Shown: one piece after another, positions 49,071-59,121 of the stretch | Numbering within the stretch: the stretch's first letter is position 1 | Layout of the letters: every line of letters starts with the position of its first letter | Assembly (NCBI RefSeq): GCF_043290135.1 | Contig: NC_134709.1 | Location: forward strand, 64,954,556-65,018,555 | Reading direction: 5' to 3' | Length of the DNA stretch: 64,000 nt | From: Rhipicephalus microplus | Lineage: Eukaryota > Arthropoda > Arachnida > Ixodida > Ixodidae | Made by a program: the position numbers and the translations under genes | The notes under the pieces: model-generated | Database searches by the model: none | What the model was told of the DNA's origin: nothing | Seen by the model: only the letters and a program-made list of their open reading frames with translations

Positions 49071-51090
49071 GTCAGTGCTTGTCACGAGTTCCTAGCCCAC
49101 TCATACCTCAACCCTCGGGGCCTTTTTCTCTGTAAAGAACGTGTATCAAAAAGATTCTGCTTATACCGTATACCATAAATGAGTACTTTTTAGTACGGGG
49201 TACAATAAAGTCATACGTTTAGAGAGCGCACCTACGCAATGCATGTTACGCATTAATTCGTAGAATTTTTTTTTTTTCGTGAAGGGTGAGCGGAGGAGCA
49301 CTTCCAGCTCTTTCTCTCAGAATAACACGGAGGGCATTTTGTTCGTACTGGAACTACATTTGGGCCCCACAGCGATCACACCAAAGCGCAGCAATGTGGC
49401 AGAAAGTGAAGTCCGGGTGGTTACTTTAACGGCGATAGCAATTGTAAAAAACACTCAAGGTGCACTGACGCCATCGCCGTAATGTTCTTTACAAACACAA
49501 AATCAAAAACAAGCGCCTTAGTGTGTTCTATGTTCGAGTAAAATCATGGGAGGTCTGCCGATGATTGCTACTCAAGCGGAGAGGTTAGAAAGGCGCGTGG
49601 AGGTGGGAGCCGGAGTGAGGTTGCCTGCCTCCGACAGCAACTATGAACTGTAACCGACTGGCAATGCTCAAACATGCCGTATCTTTAGAAGTTCTGAGAA
49701 GACGGCTCATATATTTGTACGTGTTCAGCTTTCATCGTAAAGTTTACAATGAAGCCACAGACAGCACGAATGTTGCCTAATTCAGAGGTCGCACTTTCTA
49801 GAGGAGTGAGCTGCAAGTCAGCGCAAGATTCCAATCAGTTGATATCAAATTCCCTGCTTTGGCATTGCGTCGAAACCGTGATTTTTTAAAATTACTTAAC
49901 GCTCGCACAAACATTCGAATACAAACCAATATACACTGTAAAATGCCACGTTGGTGAAGTCACGTATGTTTACAATGGCGCGAATTCTGGCATTCCGTCG
50001 ACACTTGCGATGATCGCCACTGCCGAGTTCCGTCGGGACGCCCCATTCCCATGATTCCGGGACATCCGTGCGAAGCGCCCTCTTTTGACGGCAGCAACGG
50101 TGTCCTGTCGCAACTAAATGAAATATAGGTGAAAAAAAAATCGCATCTGACGAAAAATGCTAGTTTGTGAAAAGGACTACAGAAGACATCTACTGGAGTG
50201 TTTTCGTAAAGTTGCAGTATCACTCTACAAGGCGTGTGGCCTTCTAAGACAGCTCAACACAGCCCATTGTAAGGACGTAGGGCAACACTGTAATGTAATA
50301 CGCATTCAGGGAAGCCACGCGATTGGTGACGTGACACTGCAAACTTACCAGAACGATCTATAGTGGCTCTCTGCTGTACATTAGTCCTTGTTGCTGGGCT
50401 TGTTGGTACATCATAGTGAGGGCAAATCCTAGGCGCCTAAAACACGACAAAAAAAAAACGAAGAAGCATAGAGAAACAGCTACCGAGTTCACTAGCAAAC
50501 CAAGTGCGAGGAACTTCATTTCTCTGTCCTTCGTTCTTCTTGTCGTGTTTTAGGCATCAAGAATTTTTCCTCGTAATTCTGTACAGTAGCTGGAGCCCTT
50601 TTCGGTAGCTATCATTTTTCGTCCAATGCGATATTTTTTGCCTATGCACTTTTCGCTTATGGCCTTCCGCCGCAGCCAACGGCGAGAGATGGCGCCACAC
50701 GCACATGTCCCCTAGAGTTACTGTATATGTTACCATCAGGTAGCAGAGTCGCGCATCTGTCTTCCAAACGCCGCCATCAACCATGCATTGCGGAAAAGCT
50801 GACGCTCGGGCCAATTATTCTATTTTTCGGAACCACAGCTGCAGCGCACTGAATTAAACCATCCACATTTATCGCTGATCTTCGACACACCAGACATTTT
50901 ATTCGGCGACATGGTTAACACATCGCCCGCAAAAACGAAGCGCGACTTCACCGCATAGCTGTGGTTGCTAGCAAGACGTGTGCGCAACTCTGCTGCCTAA
51001 AGGTAGTCTATATAACAGTAACTCAATGTCTCCGAATCCTGGCCGCGAGCTGATTTGCACGCTACAAACCTCCTCCGCGTGTCGTTCCAG
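49071..51090 (+). other. Intron 2
   Basis: About 2 kb between consistent splice sites. It holds a 12-T run near 49268, one inverted repeat (50435-50555) and otherwise unremarkable sequence with short shadow ORFs. Confidence 0.55.
50435..50555. repeat. Hairpin with arms of about 40 bases and a 40-base loop
   Basis: GCCTAAAACACGACAA at 50435 and TTGTCGTGTTTTAGGC ending at 50555 are exact inverted partners. Inside them a purine-rich ACGAAG...AGAGAAA part on the left pairs imperfectly with TTTCTCTGTCCTTCGTTC on the right. The purine/pyrimidine inner arm again recalls the hairpin at 18588. Confidence 0.75.
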
Positions 51091-51269
51091 GTTTCCCCTT
51101 GCTGGGGGGCAAGCAGCCCGGTGGCTTTCCACTCTCCCTCTTGTACGGACAGCCCTCGTCGTACCTCCTCGTTGGATCGGCTCCCTTCATGCCATTGCCG
51201 CCGCAGGGAGATCTATCGCGGGGGCTCCTGTTCCCGCCCTTGCACGCGGGATTTGACCCCCTCGCCAAG
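51091..51269 (+). CDS. Coding exon 3 (end of codon 71 to codon 130)
   Basis: The acceptor is GTCGTTCCAG ending at 51090, with pyrimidines before it; the donor AAG|GTACTC is at 51270. Read in phase 1, the exon encodes FPLLGGKQPGGFPLSLLYGQ, then a hydrophobic-proline stretch containing FMPLPPQGDLSRG and LLFPPLHAGFDPLAK. Alternating Leu/Phe/Pro motifs of this kind occur in unstructured parts of transcription regulators, where they can serve as docking motifs; that role here is inference. The exon ends in phase 0, matching exon 4. A long CTAT microsatellite starts 53 bases downstream, so the donor lies close to an unstable repeat. The other two frames also stay open for most of the exon, but only this one has matching phases on both sides. 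Confidence 0.68.
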
Positions 51270-51322
51270 GTACTCCAGGCCGTACGTGACAAAACAACAA
51301 GACACACTGTGGCTTCTTGTGC

Positions 51323-51446
<124 letters not shown>

Positions 51447-51934
51447 GCATTTTTGAGGTTCTAATCGTCCATCGATGCGGATGACTGTAAATTGAAGGGG
51501 ACCGAAACCATTCAGATTTCAGAGACAAGGGAGTGTTTTCTTTCTCGCATTCACTACCTTTTTCTTACAAAGACCATATCCCCTCGCCACCTATTCTTTT
51601 CATAAACTACGCAGACAAGGTCATCTTCTTCTTTTTCCGTCCCGGTCGGAGCGTTCAATATATCCGGCTTATCTCTGAGATATTCCTGCCCCTTACACGG
51701 CTTTCTCACTGCCTCAAAGATTGGAGGCCCCGCAGGCTTTCTGCACTTCAGCCTCCGCGATCGATCTATTTTGACCAAGCGAAGATGTGATATGACCACG
51801 CCGCGTTATGCGAGGTCATGATAATGTCACTAGATTTGAAGATATCTGACGTCATAGGATGACGTCTTCACGTCATGATGATAGTTCTTGACACTCGTGT
51901 TGACGCCGCCGACTCGAGTCGCCATAGAGTTTCC

Positions 51935-52350
51935 TGAAATTAACTAGAGAGGACTCTGGCGCTGCGTTTGTTCAGCGACCATAAGAACGCTGGGTGGTAC
52001 ACGAATTTGCCTAGTCTTCGTACTTGCGGGCCTCAAATCGCACTTGTGGATTCGGTTATTGATGTGTTTCGGTTTCGTTTCGGAGGAAAGAACAAACACT
52101 TTTTTTTTTAACTTCGTAACCCGATTTGAAATGGTAACCCCAAAAGATTAAGGTGGTGAAGCACAACTGCTTAACATTTGCTGATTGTTGTTTCGTGACA
52201 AAACAGCTTGAAGCTCCGCGAAGCCAAAATGAATGTTAGGTACTAAGACTAGAAAAATCCGTGTACTACCCACAATTCTCATGCTCGCTGAAGCGCCATA
52301 CGATGCAGCTCCCCTAGACACTAGCGCCAGATTTCCCTCTAGTGTATATT
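51935..52350. mobile_element. Foldback/TIR element with arms of about 100 bases
   Basis: GAGGACTCTGGCGCTGCG, then GGGTGGTACACGAATTTGCC and TAGTCTTCGTAC (51950-52023) recur in inverted, diverged form at 52220-52345 (on the minus strand: TCTGGCGCTAGTGTCTAGGG, GGGTAGTACACGGATTTTTC, TAGTCTTAGTAC). The layout is that of a non-autonomous DNA transposon. It lies directly upstream of the THAP remnant, so both could be parts of one element; this is inference. Confidence 0.55.
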
Positions 52351-52539
52351 TAGGAAGCTTTATGCGAGTCACCACTGGACGCCACTGAATGTCAGGGTTC
52401 GCGTCTGATGAGGCATTTAAGATTTTCACCTTTACACACTGTTCGGCTGTCGTTCCATGAAATTCCAGCTACCGCGTGGGGTTCGGAGGAGATGTCTTAC
52501 CGTAACTAAGTGAGATAATTGGTCTTCTAATACATCTTT

Positions 52540-53075
52540 CATGTGTTCTAGAATATGTAGTTGTTTTACAACCAGAACATTTCAAAGAATATAAAAAGCA
52601 TCGGCTCAAGAAAGAAGCTGTAGAATCGGTTTTTGCAAGAAGCCAATCATTCACTTGTTCAGCCGAAGGTAACAAAGGAACCAAGCATGGCGGGTATCGC
52701 CATACATGACCGTTCTGCGTCCGAACAGTCGACGATGAACGCAGAAGTATCAACGCCATTTCGCTATCAGTGCCATCGGCAATGCTAACGTTAGGTCTCG
52801 AAGCTGAAGAATAGGAGCCCATGGACACCGCATGCGCTATCGGCGAAGCAACCGATAATCATCATATACAGTGTGGCAATGAATGCCTGCACAAGACTGA
52901 GCAGGCAGCCCTATGTGACAAAGACATCCAATTTGACGGCAATTTGGCCTCTACATCGCTCGCAACTGAAATGGTGAATTGACCAAATGGAAAAGAAAAG
53001 AAGCAGAGCTGAGGAGCCAGATACTGAGGCTAAAGCAATGCGTCGCGAAATACAAAGACTAGTTTAAGCTGCTCA
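52540..53075 (+). pseudogene. Decayed THAP-domain reading frame (likely P-element/THAP9-type transposon remnant)
   Basis: From about 52572 the + strand reads PEHFKEYKKHRLKKEAVESV then F. This matches the C-terminal part of THAP zinc fingers (Cys-x2-His-Phe, then a basic RLKK-x-AVP-x-F). Here the upstream Cys region is damaged and Pro is replaced by Glu. About 400 bases downstream (about 52997-53068) the frame reads KRKEAELRSQILRLKQCVAK, a coiled-coil helix like the dimerising helix that follows THAP in P-element-type transposases. Stops and frame changes separate the two parts. A 119-codon ORF on the opposite strand (52828-52469) is judged a shadow. The assignment rests on motifs only; a cellular THAP pseudogene is the alternative. 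Confidence 0.45.
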
Positions 53076-53984
53076 CAACAAGCTGTATTTTCCACGCCTA
53101 TCAGATTAAGTAAATTTTAGCGTCGGCATTACGACTTTAGACTTAAAGAGCACAACACCTGTTCACACACATAGGCCAGTATTCGTTCCGCATATGCAGC
53201 TGTGTTTGTTTTTGGTACCACGACGGCTTAACTGCTTTCAGCTCTCAAGGAGTGGAATCACCTGGAATAGCTCCTCATTTTGTGGCTCCAGCTGCAGCGT
53301 TCTCTCAGTGGCAATGAATGTAATCTTCAAAAGCTTTACGAAGGAATCGGGTGATCCCGTATATCCCGGGAAGCAATCCAGAGATATTTTGTTGTCTTTA
53401 GCGTGTGAACTGTATAGGTCTTCTATTGTGCTCCGTCACATCCGGGGACGGTATGCATAAGGCGACGCTAAGCGCCCAAGCTTTGAGTATTGGCTCCTGG
53501 TAAATGCTGCTTTTGAAAATCGTTTTTTTTTTCGGACAGTCAAGGGGAGATAACCGTGACAACAAATTTTTCCGCGCATCTCTGGCACGCACTCTCTGGT
53601 ATCGGCCAAACGGACTACGCGCTTGCGCTTCGATCAAATAACCGCGAAGGACACATGCCTTTGAAATTGGCTGGTCACCCAGCACTACAAGTTTTTTCAC
53701 GATTCCCGTTTATGTTTCGTCGCTGTACCGTAAAGAACACGAATACAGCCGGAATGAGAACCATTTAGCAGCTCGGAATGAAGCCGGGGCATCGGTTTCC
53801 GAATGCGACGCTGCGACGGCAGGTCTACGTCAGTGGCGGTGCCTGGCGAATGAAAGCCGCACTAACGCCGATGGCCAGTTCCCATTGCGCTCCTCCCCTT
53901 CCGCACAGACACAGAAAGATAGAGGGGACGCTGAATGAGAACTTTGGGTTTTGTGCGCTTGGAAAATGCGAAACGTAAATTGTT

Positions 53985-54175
53985 TTATGACATTTGGTAG
54001 TATTTACGAGCAGTTAAAAGGTGCAAACTATGATGCTGGTGTCATCATCGCGTTTGTTCATTTGTTCCAGTTTCTGAAAAACATATTGAATAATTTAATA
54101 ACATTCGCAATGATGCTAGAACGTTTGAGGAGGTTGCTTACTATGTGATCAGTTGTAGCTAGGTTGTATTGGTGA
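53985..54175 (+). repeat. Leader-like repeat preceding satellite cluster 5
   Basis: Counterpart of 33590-33840, with landmarks in the same order; the first satellite unit starts about 70 bases later. This suggests leader plus satellite units form one composite repeat. Confidence 0.6.
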
Positions 54176-54237
54176 CATAGTTCAACTCCATTAATGTTCT
54201 TAGGGTAGCAAACAATCATGGGAAAGTAAGACTTTTG

Positions 54238-54980
54238 TCGGGACGGCTTTAAGCTCTCCCATAGTAGAGTACCGCGTGCTCTAAATCGTTACCCCCTTTT
54301 TCTAACCCCCCCCCCCCCCCTCTTCTCGTTCCTTAGGTTTGTTGCGTCCCATGATAGAATAAACTTTTTCTAAACGAACGCCTCTCATGTCCATTAGATC
54401 GGTGAGTAACTGTGACGTCATGGGATGGATCGTGTTTCCCATACTAGAGTACCGAATACTCTAAATCGTTAACTACTCTTTCTAAACACACTCAGCGTTC
54501 AAGGCAACAGAGCTTCATCAAGTGTGAGGCCCACGGAACGGCTTTATGCTCTCCCATAGTAGAGCAGTACTCTAAATCGTTACCCCCTTCTTTTGAACAC
54601 ACAGTTTGGCATCGTCGTAAGTCTCTGCCTAACGTGATTGTGCTGGTGTGCGAGGGACGGCTCACTGAACTTGCATAGTTGAGTACGAAGTACTCAAAAT
54701 CGTTAAACACTTTTCTAAACACACAGTTGGAAAGACTGTCGCTCACCGGGATAGCAGATGGATCTCCTATAAAGGAGTACGTATGGTGCTCTAAAGCGAT
54801 CGCAATTCTGTTACAGAATTTTCACGTTGGGACGACTATGTGTCATACAGTATGCGTACTTATATCGTCAGCTGTCAATTCTAAGAACACAAGGTCCTTG
54901 GGATGGCTCAGTGCTCTTCTGTAGTTAATTGTGTGTAGTACTCCAAATCATCCACCATTTTTCTGAACACACCGACAGCT
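54238..54980 (+). repeat. Dyad satellite cluster 5 (about 7 units)
   Basis: Units begin near 54240, 54420, 54537, 54652, 54745 and 54900, with GCTTCATCAAGTGTGAGG as spacer at 54508. A run of 15 C (54307-54321) follows the first unit. The flank at 53985-54170 resembles that at 33660-33830, so a longer repeat unit may precede the clusters. Confidence 0.82.
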
Positions 54981-55559
54981 TCATAGAAGTGCAGCGTAAA
55001 GCTTTGAGTTTGCGTTGCGGATGTGTCGTACGCACACCTCTTGCGGGCTCCCGTTCAGTGAAGAACACCACCTTCGAAAACGTAGTTTGTGGTCAAAATT
55101 ATTTTTTTCTTTTTTGGGGGAATGGGGGGTGGGGGAGGGTGCAGGACATTTCATATTTTCAAACTTTCTGTACATTCAAGAATTCTTTTAAAAAAGACGT
55201 GTGAGCCATTCGAAAGTTATGACCATTTTTGAAATCCATGTTGGACGCATCCAGAGCCGAAGCTGTAGGTTTCTGATTCCACAACATGTACAATCCCATT
55301 ATAAATGTTTTTCGAGCACGTATTACGTAACAATAAGTTGTCTGAGTACGTTGTAAATCTTGTGAGACTTGATGTTTTCAATTTATTTTAGAATTCGTAC
55401 TATTCAGCTGCAGCACTCTACATAAGTTGCGCACGTTTTTTGTTTGGCAGTCAACGTTTTCTTGTTGTTGTTGTTGTTGATGATGATGATAATGTTTTGC
55501 ATGCCACTTCGTGTCCCCGAACGTATTTCAACTCTTGCTTTTGAAGGGTAAAGTTAGGG

Positions 55560-57035
55560 TGTATTCAGAACAAATCTTCGACGATATAGAGTACGGTATA
55601 CTCCAATATACATGACCTTTGAGCCATCCCGGTATCACTTCCTGATTCCAAAGGGGCAGGAAAACAACCGAAATAAAACAGGGCAAAGTTGAGGACAAAA
55701 AAGTAAGTATAAAAGCAAGTTAAAGAGTCAATATAGCAAGCACGGACCCCTGTAGAACATGGAGATGACAGTCAGCTGGAAACACAAAACGAGTTAGGAA
55801 AAAAAAATACTTTTGTATCGCTCAAAACAAGCTTATGCTGCCTCAAAAGAGGTCCCAAGCTATAAGCCTAGTGAATTTCAGGCATACTGACTGCTTCTCC
55901 GTTACTGGTTATTCGATTCAAATCTTTAAAGCGATTTTTCTCAAAACGTAAAAGCGTGCTTTTTTTTTTCGCATCCTAGGGTTACGCAAACAATAGTAGT
56001 TTTCTGCTAACCAAAATTTTCGCATAAAATTTTTGATGCTCTTTCTTTATAGGTGAAACTGTGAATTTAAGCATACTCGTTGAAAACAAGCGGTAACCTT
56101 CTGTGCTATGGCTAACTCCATGCAAAACAAACGTGCCAAATAAACATTTTCACATTTTTTATGACAACGCACTTATTTGTTTAGATACCATGATTATGGA
56201 GGCTAACACAGAATGTTGCCTTCACTAAGGGGCTGTCTAGCCACGTTTGAGTAACACCAAATTTTTTTAGTTATGAATCTTGGCGCAGAATATTTCAGAA
56301 CATTTCAATTTTTATAAATTTAATGTTTACATTTCAGCTACTACAATATAATAAAAGGACACTAAAGATAAACAGTTATTTGGTTTAGATAGATAAGCTG
56401 CACTCTGAGAACGCTAATGCCTTAAGTTTCACTGTCATAAGTTAATTACTAGCGGGGAAAGCGAAAATTGAAGTTTCATTTCTAAATTTCGCACCGAAAT
56501 TTCCACGCGTGACGTATGATAATTCAAAATGTATTTTCTGTATTTTCGCGACATTGGATCGGTGACATTTTCCGAAACTTTGTATGCTAGGGCTATGGCA
56601 CCCAAAGACGACAAGTTGCTTAATTTTTATCGAGTGGAAGCTAACGTGGGACCTCGTAGACACCCTCCAAATTTACTACGTCATCGTGTTTGGTGCGGGA
56701 ATTTCGCGGTGGCGTCTCCGACCACATTTTTCGGTCGCACGTTTTCTCGCTTACAAACCGTCACGTAGTAGTAAAAGTGGTGTTTTCTGCATAGTTAAAT
56801 TGCACTTAACTAAAACGCGACAGGTAATTGTATTCTTAAATGTTCCTTTAAAGTTAAAAATTATCTAAACCCTAGGAGCAAAAAATCATATTTATAACTT
56901 CCGAACAAAAACTGTGAAAACATTTTCTCGGATATTGCCACTTAACGCATGCGAGCTGGAACGGCTTGCTATTCTCCGGCAGTAAAGTACGAAGAACTCT
57001 ATATCGCTAAACTTCTTTTTATAAGCATATAACAG
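55560..57035. repeat. Two isolated dyad satellite units (minus near 55565-55640, plus near 56960-57035)
   Basis: The first reads ATATAGAGTACGGTATACTC in minus orientation and ends GAGCCATCCCGG. The second reads GGAACGGCTTGCTATTCTCC, GTAAAGTACGAAGAACTC and ATATCGCTAAACTTC in plus orientation. Both are diverged single units; the AT-rich sequence between them is not part of the repeat. Confidence 0.55.
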
Positions 57036-57079
57036 CAGGTATGGTGTAGTTTTCACAACAAATTACTCCAACTCGTCGG

Positions 57080-57316
57080 GACATTAAGTCCCATAACCAC
57101 GGCCTTTATTGAGCCACCGTAGTGGAGGGCTCCGTAAGTTTGGACCATCTGGGATTCCTTATCGTGCTCCTAAATCTAAGTAGAAGGACCTCTAGCCCTC
57201 TAGCTCTCACCTTACCTCCATTGCAATTGTGACTGCTGCGGCCCTGATTCGATTCCGCGGTGACATCCGAGTCAGCAGGCAAGCACTATAACTGCTATAC
57301 AGTACGCCGCGGAGGG
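57080..57316 (-). mobile_element. Ruka-like SINE, minus strand, diverged
   Basis: ACATTAAGTCCCATAACCAC marks the 3' end, CACCGTAGTGGAGGGCTCCG the body and TGATTCGATTCCGCGG near 57247 the reverse box B. CTGCTATACAGTACGCCGCGG closes the head. Immediately beyond it lies a perfect palindrome (57348-57393). Confidence 0.7.
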
Positions 57317-57347
57317 TGCACTTAGACCTATATGAGCGGAGGGTATA

Positions 57348-57393
57348 CTTATGAGCGGAGGGTGTACTTATAAGTACACCCTCCGCTCATAAG
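57348..57393. repeat. Perfect 46-bp palindrome embedded in GAGCGGAGGGTGTACTTA direct repeats
   Basis: CTTATGAGCGGAGGGTGTAC plus TTA is followed without spacer by its exact reverse complement. The unit GAGCGGAGGGT(G/A)(T/C)ACTTA also occurs as direct copies at about 57334, 57352 and 57404, and a first partial copy at about 57309. Nearby, AACTTTAACCA / TGGTTAAAGTT (57428-57452) forms a second small inverted repeat. Confidence 0.9.
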
Positions 57394-58407
57394 GGTGGAC
57401 TTATGAGCGGAGGGTGTACTTAGACTCAACTTTAACCACAGTTGGTTAAAGTTAAACCGTATAGTCCCACACTAGCGAATGCCTCATTATATTCTTGTTT
57501 CGGCATGTAAAATTTCTGGAACAATTATTGCTAGGGTGCTCTGGCGATGCCAAATTACGCCAAGGGAATTACGGAAACACCGTACTATCGTGGTTGGCAG
57601 GCCACAATTTTCAATTTAGTTCAATTCAATTCAATGTCTTTACTCCTTGAGAAGCCGAGGAGGAGGCGAAGTTTAACGCTTGTGTGCCTCGCAAACGAGA
57701 AAGCCCACGAAACGTGAAAAGAAGCCGTGTGACGGACCGCGAGCGCACTGATATATAGTGCTGCTATAGCCTTTCTTTACAACGCGGCAAAAATAACAGC
57801 GCTTGACGTATCGTACAGAAAACCATTTTGTCGGTGGTTTTTGAAAGAGCTCTACATCTCAGTGTTCATATCTCAGATTTCCATTCCATAATTTAAAAGA
57901 TGAGTTATTAAAAATTAATAATTAATTAGTGCGGGGATAAATAAAAAATAGCCTGAGCATCTACAGGATAGTGCGAGTAGTACGCGTTTGGTTCGATTCA
58001 CCACTGAAGTGCCTTTCATTTTCAAATCCTTGGCTCAAGTTATGATATACACCCTGTACGAAGCTCACAACATATATCTTTACAAAGCACCGAAGTATGG
58101 CACCCAATACCCTGTGGTCCTTGAACAAGTTATATATACAATTAACCACCACATATCTACAAGACCTATATTATCCCCATTAATCTTACCATCTATGCAT
58201 CGAGCAATTTTCCGCAGCTGCTGTGTTTTCGGAACGCTGTCCTCTTAAAGCGGTATGGTAGCCCCGCAGTGTAAACAGTACAACGTACGCTTCCGTTTCG
58301 CACGAGGGACGAATACGGTAACAGCCATCGCATTAGTTTGTGAAGTATCGATTGTGCGTCTTGCCTCCACGTCATTCGACGTTTTCTGTCCATGAAACTG
58401 AACCCTG

Positions 58408-58657
58408 ATTGATTGATTAATTGATTGATTTCTGGGGTTTAACGTCCCAAAACCACTATATGATTATGAGAGACGCCGTAGTGGAGGGCTCCGGAAATTT
58501 CGACCACCTGGGGTTCTTTAACGTGCACCCAAATCTGAGTACACGGGCCTACAACATTTCCGCCTCCATCGGAAATGCAGCCGCCACAGCCGGGATTTGA
58601 TCCCGCGACCTGCGGGTCAGCAGCCGAGTTATAGTCACTAGACCACCGTGGCGGGGC
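58408..58657 (-). mobile_element. Full-length Ruka-like SINE, minus strand, with 17-bp target duplication
   Basis: The best preserved copy. On the minus strand it runs from GCCCCGCCACGGTGGTCTAG through TGACCCGCAGGTCGCGGGAT (box B region, with AAATCC replacing GAATCC) and AAAGAACCCCAGGTGGTCG to GGGACGTTAAACCCCAGAAA and an AATC tail. CATGAAACTGAACCCTG occurs perfectly on both sides (58391-58407 and 58657-58673). This is a direct sign of LINE-mediated insertion and of a young element. It ends about 140 bases before exon 4. Confidence 0.9.
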
Positions 58658-58811
58658 ATGAAACTGAACCCTGTTTGGTATTCTCGCAAACGTGTGTCTC
58701 CGTAAGCACGTATGCCACGGTATTATGTCGAATCGTTATTGACGTCACTTGTCTATGGCATAATAAATTTCTCTAAACGCGCGTTCTCTTTTCTGCCTGC
58801 ATGCAATGCAG

Positions 58812-59121
58812 GAGCGGATGGCGTCGTGCCTGGACCTGGCCGCCCGCTCGTACGCGCACCAGCAGGCAGCGGCGGCCGCGCACCAACAGCGCACCAACAA
58901 GGGAGGCACGTCGCCCCACGACGTTCGCAGCCAGCTGCTGGGCGCCCCGACGTTGCCTTTTCCCCCGGGCCTGCACGACCGGTGGCGGTCTCCGCACCAC
59001 GTGCAGGACCTGATGTCGTCGGCCGGCGACAGCGCGGCCTCCCCGCCGTCGCCCTTCGGAACGGACCGCAGCGGTTCGCCCGCCAAGGGACTGGACCTCA
59101 AGAGGACGGACCACCTGAGCG
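58812..59121 (+). CDS. Coding exon 4 (codons 131-233, then one base)
   Basis: The acceptor CATGCAATGCAG ends at 58811 after a pyrimidine-rich tract; the donor AGCG|GTGAGT is at 59122. The phase-0 frame begins ERMASCLDLAARSYAHQ, an amphipathic, helix-prone segment, followed by an Ala/Gln/His run (QQAAAAAHQQ). A Ser/Pro-rich tail includes SPHDVRSQLLGAP, SPPSPFGTDRSGSPAKG and LDLKRTDHLS. The SP dipeptides are possible proline-directed kinase sites and the LKR stretch adds basic charge; both roles are inference. The exon ends in phase 1, so the protein continues beyond the window. Frame +1 is also open across most of the exon, but its Arg/Pro-rich product and lack of phase match make it a shadow. 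I do not recognise the family. Confidence 0.7.

Noticed and set aside
52469..52828. 119-codon frame on the minus strand
   Set aside because: It lies opposite the THAP-like frame, and the + strand carries the recognisable motif, so this is probably a shadow.
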